A model generated the notes under the pieces. The model was given only the letters and a program-made list of their open reading frames with translations. It ran no database searches and was not told the origin of the DNA. The translations under genes were made by a program, and so were the position numbers. 64,000 nucleotides of DNA from Zasmidium citrigriseum (Eukaryota > Ascomycota > Dothideomycetes > Mycosphaerellales > Mycosphaerellaceae): positions 682,001 through 746,000 of the forward strand of contig NHNW01000007.1 of the NCBI GenBank assembly GCA_002786025.1. Direction: 5' to 3'. Every line of letters starts with the position of its first letter. The stretch's first letter is position 1. Positions 55,553 to 64,000 of the stretch are shown piece after piece.

Positions 55553-56399
55553 CTTGTCTGAATGCGAGGATCTGGGTAACTATTCCTTATATCTTGCGCT
55601 TGCTTCAAGATGTTGAGTATATCAACCGTCACTCACTCTCTTCAGTGCACGACTCTCATCAAATTGCAAAATATGCAAAGCGAATGATAGTGCATTGAGG
55701 CCGACCGATGTTTGGTGCCTTCAGCACTCTCGCGTGCTGAATCCCATGCATTGCGACATGACGCTAACAGCACCAGAAGTGGGTATAGCAGCTCTCGACG
55801 CTGCAATCTAAGGAGCTCCAGATGTACGAGCGGTTAAAACTTAAACTTCAAACCTTCTTAACAGCCGTCTAATCGTAGTGTGTTCGCGCCTCTATTCGCA
55901 CAACGCTTGATATCTATAATATACTCTCTATAAATTCCTTGTCCTAACACCTAGGGATCGTTCTATACGAATATTACTACGAACGGCCTACGATTAGATA
56001 TAGGAGCCCTAAAAAACCTTATATTACTAGCTTACCTATAAGCTAATATAATAAATAACGTACGAACATACTAGCGAATTAGCCGTAAATAGGCAAGACT
56101 ATATACTTCTCGATATAAAGAAAGATATATACGAATACTAGTACGAACGACCTACGGATAGGTATAGGAATTACCTTCGCCGTTAATATACCCCCTCTAG
56201 TACTACCTCCGCCGTTAAGATATACTATAGCTAACGTCTATATATTACTATTACCGCCGCCGCCGCCGCTACTAGTACCGCTAGTAGTATCGCTAATAGA
56301 GTAGGTAAGCGATAGGGCTATTAAGATTAAAGTAAAGAGAGAAGCTTAATTAGATAGGGTACGAACGCTTCTACGAATACTTCTACGAACACTTCTACT

Positions 56400-57000
56400 T
56401 CTTAGAGATAAACTTACTATTCTACCTACGCGTCCTTACCCCCTACGTTCGCGGCTTAGTTATAGAGTCGTTCGTAACCTCCTTCGTAGCCTTCTTAGAT
56501 ATCTTCCTCTTTCTTACGAGTACTCTCGCCGCTGCTACTACCGCCTTATCCGCCTCCGCTATCGCCTCCGCCTCCGCTTCTTTATCGAGTACCTACGCTA
56601 TTCGCTACTTACTCGTTAAGGTATTCGTAGCTTACGATATATTATTAGCTAGCTCTATACTCTATATAACTAAACTAGACGAGGTATTTATACTAGCGTT
56701 CGTACTAGCGTTCGTACTAGCGTTCGTACTAGCGTTTAAGTCTTCCTTAATATCGAATATCTCTAGAGGTTAGTTTAGATCGATAATACGCTCTAGCTAT
56801 AAGCTAGCCTCTATAGGCCGCTACTTTAGCGGTAAGATAGTCGACGGCTCTTACTTAATAATCGTAGGGGAACTCGCGAGGTCGTTCGTATCGTCGTTCG
56901 TATCGTCGTTCGTTATAAAGAGATTATTATTACTTAGCGTAGGCTACTTCCTCGTTACTACTAGTATTACTATTAATAATACTATTATATACTTCCTCTC
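56400..57000 (-). pseudogene. Antisense RIP-damaged reading frame with NAST repeats, upstream of gag
   Basis: On the minus strand one frame stays protein-like across about 600 bp, interrupted only by TAA/TAG codons that RIP would create from CAA, CAG or TGG. It reads NDDTNDDTNDLASS, then IFDIKEDLNASTNASTNAST, then KEAEAEAIAEADKAVVAAA and RKRKISKKATKEV. The 12-bp repeats at 56691-56736 are its Asn-Ala-Ser-Thr repeats. No known domain. Ends are approximate. Confidence 0.4.
56691..56736. repeat. 12-bp tandem repeat
   Basis: Three perfect copies of tactagcgttcg and a fourth cut after ten bases. Similar but shorter units with tcgttcgta recur at about 56881-56912. Confidence 0.9.
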
Positions 57001-60000
57001 GTTAGTCCTAGAGTTAGCCTTTATCTAAAAGATAGTAATTACGAACTAGTACCGAGAAGCTATAAGGATAGCTTTACTCTAATAAAGTTAGTCTAAGGGA
57101 TACCTTAGGCGATAAGCCCGCGAAGCGCTAGCTTAGCGCCTATAGTACTTTTTATACTATACTTTAGATACTCTTCCTTCCTTAGTTATTAGTCTAAGTC
57201 GTATCCGAGGGATACCTTTACCTACTATCGTTTCTATAGCTATTCGCTTTCGTTACGTAACCTAGCCTACGTATCTAGGTAAAGCCTAATATTCTAATAA
57301 CTCTATATCCGTTCGGATCTAGCTATATAGCGTAACGATAGCTATAAGACGGTAGAGAGGCGGTAATACGCCTACTCTAAACTCTAGCCCTAACCTAGAC
57401 AAGTAACTCTAAGATATTAAAGAATAGCTAGAGCTTAACTAACCCTAAGATAAACCGCCGCTAGTACTACTACTTACCGCTAACGATATCTAGGCTATTA
57501 TCGAAACTATACTCGCCTAGGGCTAAGTAGCCGTAGGTACTAAACGCCTACGAGCGCCGTCTAATAGCGACGACGAACTATAGTCTTTAAGCTAGTAGGC
57601 TAATACGATAGGCTATACCCTACTAATCCTAACTACCTACGACCCTCTTAAAGATAGCGAAGATAAGGATATACGATAGGTTCTCCCTATAGAGACGAGG
57701 ATATAACTTATTACGCTCGAGAGGAACCTACGCCCTAGCGTACTAAAGGATTTTAGCGGGGGTAATATCGCTACTACGAAAGAGTTTATTAGATCGTATA
57801 ATACGGTCTTCGCTATATAACCTTATATCTACTACTTCTTACGAGAGCGATACGCCTATACTATCTCGTATCTTAAGGGACGAGTAGCTACTAATTAGGA
57901 CTCCTTCGTATTAACGGAGAGACAAGAGCGATAACGCTAGTCTATCCTACGTACCTAGCTTATAGATTAAGTTAAGGACCCTATTAATCGATCGACGGAT
58001 TTCGCGGTCTAGCTCTTTATATATAAGTAAGGTATTAGCTAGCGAGTCGCTAACTTCGCTATATATCTAGAGAATCTAGAACGAGAAGTTAATATAGAAC
58101 CGTTTACGGAGAAATAGTAGTTATACCTACTTATCGCTAGTATTACCTAGGCTTTACGAATAGAACTCCTTCGCTAGGGATCTCTCCTACTTAAGAGGAT
58201 AGAACTCCTCCTACTCCTCTCTTGTCTTAAAGGAATACTCTACTAATCTTCGTAAGATAGGGATAAAGATAAGGATAAGAAGCCGAACCCTAAGGGTAAC
58301 GCGAGCGGTTTAGGGAATAGACCTCCTCGCTACTAAGGTAATAATCGTCTATAGTTTACTCTATAACTAAATAGTAGACCCTAGCGAGGAGCTAGCGCTT
58401 CGAACGCGAACTATATACCTATTAGGAACTAGAATTAGGATAATACCTACTTTAACTACGGTAAACTAGGCTACTAGGCTAAAGATTACTACTAACCGAA
58501 AAAAGACTAGTCCTAGTTACTACTACCTCTACGTACCTAGGACTAGAAGAACTAAAGGAGGAAGCTAGTAAGCCGCTAGTTTTACGCCGCGTTTACGCCG
58601 ACGTCGAGCTTAGTTAGGACGACGCTACTCCTTCTATTAAGGCTTCTAGACTTATAGACTCGGGAGCTAACTATAACTTTATATCGTAGAAGTTAGTACT
58701 ATCGTACCGCCTTTATATTAATAGGTACTCGATCGTAAGGGCGCGGACTATTTTTAACTAGGAATATCGATCCCTAGGAATATACCGCCTTAATATTAGA
58801 ACCTCTAATAGCACTAATTAGAAGCTAGAGAGTTACTAGCGTTTCGAAGCCGTTAAGATAGATAAACCTTCTATCCTTCTAGGCCGCCTATAGTTATTCT
58901 AATATAACCCTATTATCGATTAGAGGAACGCGACCTTCCGGTTCCTCGACGGCGGTTAGAAAGCGGTTATTATAGACCCCGAGGATTTCGTAGTCGAGAT
59001 CGAAGGCGAGCTATATATATACGCTATCGTCCTAAACTAGCGTAACGTAGACGACGACGACGGACCGCTAGATATACGACTAGTCCCCGCTTAGGCTAAA
59101 GACTATATAGATATCTTTAACTATAAGAAGGCTACCTTAGTACTAGCTAGTATACCTTACGATTATACTATTAAGGTATAAGATAGTAAGTCGCCGCTAT
59201 ACGGACTAATTTACCCCTTAAGTTTAGAATAGCTTAAAGTTCTTCGAGTATATATACTCGAGAACGTAAAGCTAGGTAGACTCTAGCCTTCTACTAGCCT
59301 AGTAGGCGCCCCTATCCTATTCGTACCTAAAAAGGATAGCGGCCTATAACTCTACGTTAACTATCGCGGTTTAAACGCGATTACTACTAAGAATAGGTAC
59401 CCCCTTCCCTTAATTTCTAAACTACTTAATAGGTTATAGGGTACTAAGTACTTTACGAAGATTAACCTTCGTAATGCTTATTATCGTATTCGAATTCGCC
59501 TAGGCGATAAGTAGAAGATAGCTTTCTACTATCGATACGGCTACTTTAAGTACGTTATTATACCCTTTAGCTTAGCTAACGCGCTAGCTACCTTTTAGGC
59601 GTATATAAACTAGTACCTTACTAGATTAGTAGATAACTTCTATATTATCTACCTTAATAATATTCTTATCTATAGCTTAACGCTAGAGGAATACTAGCGA
59701 TATATTAGGGAGGTCTTAGCTAGGCTTCGTAAGTATAGCTTATATACTAAACCTTCGAAATATACTTTCGAGGTCTAGAAGATCGACTTTCTAGGATACG
59801 TCGTAACGCTAGAGGGAATCTCGATAGAACCTAAGCGTATTACAAGTATCCTCGAATAGCCTACTCTAATAAACCTTTAAGAGCTATAAGTTTTCCTAGG
59901 CTTTACGAACTTCTACTACTAGTTTATCGAGGGCTATACGTAAGTAGTAGGCCCTATAATAGACCTCCTCGCTACTTCGAAGAAAGGAGTAACTTACTTC

Positions 60001-60562
60001 CCTATAGGTAAAGAAGCTCTCGAGGCGTTTTAGGCGCTTAAAACCCACTTTACGATAGCGCCTATCCTAGCCTACTTCTCGAAGGATATAGATACAAGGA
60101 TCGAGACTAACGCCTCTACCTTCGCTATCTTAGGTATTCTAGTATAGCTCGTATCGACGGATAAACGCTAGCTAAACGATAAGTACTAGTATCCGATTAT
60201 ATACTACTCCCGTAAGATAAAGGGAGCTAAGTTAAGGTATTATACCTATAATTAAGAGCTTCTCGCTATCGTTAAGAGCGTAAGATACTAGCGTTAATAC
60301 GTCTTGTCTTATAAGGACGTTATTCCTATAATTACGGATTACGATAACCTTAAGTACTTCCGTACTACGAAGACGCTATCTTCTCGCTAGGCTAGATATA
60401 GCGAAGAGCTCGCGTAGTACGATATTTAGATTATCTACTACTAAGGGAAGAAGAACCCTACGGATAGACTCTCGTAACGCCTCGACTATAAGCTAGAGGA
60501 TCGCGTAGAAGTAACTATAACGATATTACTAATCCTATAAAGTATAATCTATAAAGAACGGG

Positions 60563-60808
60563 ACGTTAGCGTAAACCCAACGGTTACCTAGGGTTAAGCC
60601 TAGTCTCTAGATTCTCTTTTACGTACTACTAGTAGTAAGGAAGGGCCGTAAGTAGTCCGAGCGTTTAACGAGTATAAAACTCGGAACGTTAACGTAAACT
60701 TAGCGATTACCTAGAGTTAAGCGTAGTCTCTAGATTCTCCTTTACGTACCGCTAGTAGTAAGGAAAGACTATAGGAGGTCTAAGCGCTTAACGAGTATAA
60801 AACTCTCG
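60563..60808 (+). repeat. 123-bp tandem duplication inside the gypsy pol region
   Basis: Two copies with an offset of exactly 123 bp (60563-60685 and 60686-60808), clearly alike but diverged. They lie between the RNase H and integrase parts. 123 bp is 41 codons, so the duplication would have kept the frame. Confidence 0.8.
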
Positions 60809-62829
60809 CTTAGTAGCTAAAGTTTTCTAATCGATAGGCGTATACCGCTAGAATAAATAAGTACCTCTTAGTACGCTAGGGGGTAGCTTAGATAGACGGC
60901 GAGCCGCTAGAGGAGCGAACGATAAACGACGGACGGTTATTAGGCTCGATTATAGCCTTATAGGAAGAGACTAGGTTAGGCTCTACTACGGCACCCCTAA
61001 TTCTAGGCGATTAGCGTTATAACGGTAATACGCTAGGGTTACGAAGTAACGCCTACGGGAGTATAAAAGCTTCTAGTACTAAGGGATTAATATCTACTAT
61101 ACTAACTCGAAAAGACGGGAAGGCGCTATCGACCCGCGCTAGTTACGCTAGGTATACTTCGAGAAGGAGAGTAATAGAGTACGTAAAGGGAGAAAGCTAT
61201 TACTCGGATATACCGTTAACGTTATTAACGCTAATTAAAGAGGCCTAATAGAGGGACGCCTTCGCTCTTAAGAAGTTAAGATAGCTTAACGCTAGGGAAG
61301 AGTAGACAGAGTCGGCTAGCGTATCGCTAGCGTAGAGCCTAAGCCGCGATAGCGTACTTCTCGCTAATAGCCTCGTATTTATCCCTAAGGATCTAGCTCT
61401 AAAGGCTAAGATTATAGAACGTAACTATAATAATCTAAGCGTAGGTTACTTTAGAGAAGCTAAGTTAGAGAAGGCTTTACGCCGTAAGTACTACTAGCGA
61501 GACCTTACTAAAGATATCTAGACGTATATCGAGCGTTACGACGTCTACTAGCGTAATAAGTACAAGACGTATAAGCTATATAGCGAGTTAAGCTTATTAT
61601 AAATACCCGAGCCTAACGAGATACTATCTTACTAGAGTATAGACTTTATCGTAGGCTTGCCGCTAGCGTAAAGCTAGAGAGGAGTCGTTAATACGATCCT
61701 TATTATTATCGATAGGCTATCTAAGCTATCTATCTTTATACTAGTAGATTCTACTATTACGGCTACTAAGCTTACCGACGTTATTAAGAAGGAGTTAATT
61801 ACGCGATTTAGTTTACTAGTATTAATCGTTTCCGATCGAGGTAGCCTATTTACTAGTTCCTTTTAGTCTTTACTACTATAGAGATAGAAGGTAAAACGCT
61901 AGCTTTCTACCGCCTTCTACTCGTAGACCAATAGTTAGACGGAACGAACGAATTAAACGCTAGAAACCTATCTACGGTACTTTATTAACTACTACTAAGA
62001 CGACTAGGCCTATTAGCTAATATAGGCTAAGTTCGCGTAGAATAACGCCTAGTACGCTTCGCTAAAGTTAACCCCGTTTTACGCCGTATATACGAAGTAT
62101 ATACGAGCGCCTAGTAACGAGAATATTACTACGAGAGAGGGAGATAAACCTCTACCCCCTATAGTTAAGGAACGAGCTAAATAGCTAGTAAAGGTCTAAG
62201 AGGAGCTACGAGAAAACCTAGTTTATACTAGCGAGTACTAAGCGAAGTACTATAATAAGAAGTACAAACCCCGCTCGTTTAAAGCTAGCGATAAGGTAAT
62301 ATTAAGCTCGCGAAATCTCTACTCCTTACGGCCGAAGAAGAAGTTTAGCGCTAAATTCGTTAGACCTTTCGAAGTACTAGAACGAGTTAGCCTTTAAGTA
62401 TACCGCTTAAAGCTACTAATAAGCCTACGAGCTATCTACCCTATATTCTATATATCGCTACTTAAACTATATTACGAAGGCGACGGTATATAGCCGCCGC
62501 TAGAGGAGATTAATAGCGCCGAAGAATATTAAGTCGAAGAGATACTTAAGAAAGGCTAGAAGAAAGGAAAGGCTTATTAGCTTATTAAATAGAAGGGCTA
62601 CGGCTATAAGGAAAATACCTAGGAGCTAGCGGAAAACCTACGTAACGCTAGCGAGGCGCTAGAAACCTTCCTTAAGAAAAACCTAACTCTTAACACTTTA
62701 AAGAAAAGGAGAGATAGTAAGACTAAAAATAGTAAAGATTTAGGACTACCTAAAAAACGGCTACGCGTAAAGCTAGCGTAACGCTATCGCTAATATAGAG
62801 GGCCGAAGCCTAGATATAGAAGAACGCCT

Positions 62830-63911
62830 AAGAACTAATTATTATCTTAACCCTTAGCTATCTCCTCGTTAGAATCGCTCTTCTAACTATCCCTAGCGGA
62901 ACCCTTACGAATCGCCGTCTCTACGGCTATAACTACCTAATTAATATTTATTATCTCGACCTTTAGCGCGTTTAAGGCGCGAACGATCTCCCTACTCTAC
63001 TACTTAATCGTATCCTCGATACGAACTAACGAACTACTACTACTAGCCGCTAGCGTAAAGATAGCGTTACCCTAGCTTCCCTTCTTCTTAGGCGTAGCCT
63101 AAGTACTCTAACCCTCGCTATCCTTATATATATACCCCTAGAACTTGTTACGTACTACGAATATCTACTTAGCTAACTCTTTAGCCTCCTCTTTATCGAC
63201 GCTACTATCTATAGGGAACACTACTAACTCGAAGTCTTTACGCGTACTAACTAAAGCGCGGACGAGCTAAGTAGTATACTCGTCGGGATAGAACTAGAAG
63301 GAGGTTAGCGAGCGTAAAGCTAGGGGAACGATAGAGAGATATACTAGCTTATACGCCTTATTAGTAAGCGAGTAGAGGAAGTACTTAACGTAGCTAGGCT
63401 TCTTCTTAGTATACTTTAGTAGGGTAAAGTTAGCGTAACTATCGTAGTACGCCTAGTAGGCGAACTAGATCTAGCGGGTAAGGTAGAAGAGGTATATAGT
63501 AACGTCCTACTCGATAGTATTCTTAGCGAGGCTATGGATTCTCGTCTTCGATAAGCTAGCGTAGTTAGCGGCGTCTAGCTTAGGTTTCTCGTCGGGGACA
63601 GCTAGGTAACCCTTCTTCGTAAAGCCGTTAGGCGCGTAGGCGTCGTAGTAGTCGGGGTATAGCTCGTTATCTTAGTTCTTAATAAAGGCCGCTATAACCT
63701 TAGAGGCGCGAGTAGAGGAACGCTTAGGGGTCGCTAGCTTATCGCGAGGGGCCGAGGCGAAGGCGCTACTATTACTAACTATAATAGGTTAACTAAGGCT
63801 AGGAAAGGTAGAAGTAGAGGAGGTAGGCGTATCGGTAGTATTACCCTAGAGGGTAGCTAGCGTAATAGTAGTACTATTAAGGCTAGGGCCTTTAGGAGTC
63901 TCGTTAGACAT
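62830..63911 (-). pseudogene. Antisense RIP-damaged reading frame of about 360 codons next to the chromovirus
   Basis: A minus-strand frame starts at the ATG at 63909-63911 (MSNETPKGPSL) and stays protein-like to about 62830, broken only by RIP-type TAG/TAA codons. Readable parts include AFASAPRDKLATPKRSS, YPDYYDAYAPNGFTKKGY, VPDEKPKLDAANYASLSKTR, PSYVKYFLYSLTNKAYKLVY and DSSVDKEEAKELAK. It is Lys- and Ser-rich. I saw no zinc knuckle, protease or polymerase motif. It is tail-to-tail with the gypsy pol frame. It may be an accessory frame of that element or the start of another element in opposite direction. Confidence 0.45.
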
Positions 63912-64000
63912 AATAATATTAATAGGCGTAAAGCTAGCAATATTAATAGTATTATGTAGTAAGGCTTAAAGCTAGCGAGTAGAAGAGGAGAAGAGCGGAG
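63912..64000. other. End of window inside RIP-marked DNA
   Basis: The same TA-rich, CA/TG-poor sequence continues to the last base, so the transposon block extends beyond the window. Confidence 0.7.

Larger units (their letters stand above)
55830..62830 (+). mobile_element. Ty3/gypsy chromovirus-type LTR retrotransposon, RIP-inactivated
   Basis: Plus-strand gag-pol remnants with RIP stops throughout. In order: gag-like frame about 57400-58450; a zinc-knuckle remnant at 58448-58490 where expected Cys codons now read Tyr (TGC to TAC); aspartic protease DSGA at about 58657; reverse transcriptase LYVNYRGLN at about 59351 and IIYLNNILIYS at about 59645, where both Asp of the catalytic pair read Asn (GAT to AAT after T); RNase H RIETNAS at about 60093; integrase DFIVGLPL at about 61642; and a chromodomain remnant at 62528-62670 (VEEILKK, then KAY-x-LIK-x-KGYGY). 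Gene order and chromodomain place it with chromoviruses. The LTRs were not identified: the left end lies near 55830 and the right end may be beyond the window. The 55830-57350 part contains an antisense frame instead of a recognisable LTR. Confidence 0.85.

Overview
The window looks like nuclear DNA of a filamentous ascomycete (Pezizomycotina; my guess is a Dothideomycete, but nothing here proves the class). The reasons are short introns of 46-65 bp with GT/AG ends and CTRAY-type branch points, fungus-only protein families (Zn2Cys6 regulator, DUF6590-like proteins), and three transposon blocks carrying the mutation signature of RIP (repeat-induced point mutation). In the worst-hit stretches almost every CA has become TA and every TG has become TA, while CG is kept. 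I found no CA or TG dinucleotide from 14221 to 14820.

Layout. (1) 0.2-4.4 kb: four minus-strand genes for small charged proteins with C-terminal membrane segments. Two of them (1153-1938 and 2341-3495) are clear paralogues; the first (177-854) carries an in-frame TAG. (2) 4.7-11 kb: a divergent housekeeping pair, an Atg38-like MIT-domain protein (minus) and a Lam/Ysp2-type GRAM-VASt sterol-transfer protein (plus). (3) 11-13.5 kb: no supportable gene. (4) 13.48-20.49 kb: a RIP-ruined LINE retrotransposon with a candidate 13-bp target-site duplication. (5) 20.7-26.2 kb: three plus-strand genes: an Ecm4-type glutathione transferase, a Zn2Cys6 regulator and an MFS transporter, possibly a small detoxification cluster. 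(6) 26.5-53.6 kb: the most unusual part. A two-gene divergent module, with a coiled-coil protein (M) on the minus strand and a DUF6590-like protein (P) on the plus strand, occurs three times: M1/P1, M2/P2 and M3/P3. A fourth P copy without an M partner is joined to a large fungus-specific C-terminal region. The M2/P2 pair is split by about 6.2 kb of RIP-marked DNA: a Tc1/mariner-type element with 34-bp terminal inverted repeats, then a Crypton-like tyrosine recombinase. (7) 54.0-55.6 kb: an NtaA/SnaA-like flavin monooxygenase gene. (8) 55.8-64 kb: a RIP-ruined chromodomain-bearing Ty3/gypsy element (chromovirus), flanked inside the same block by two unexplained antisense reading frames.

How the parts work together. 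The repeated head-to-head M/P arrangement suggests that the two proteins act together and share a promoter. P proteins have a WW-like N-terminal motif, a DUF6590-like core, an acidic stretch and (P1-P3) C-terminal helical motifs that resemble UBA domains; M proteins are coiled-coil with a shared KAG signature. Function is unknown. The expansion, the fusion and the transposon-rich setting fit a fast-evolving accessory locus, perhaps one for self/non-self recognition, but that is inference.

All coordinates and splice sites come from reading the sequence by eye. No database search was run.
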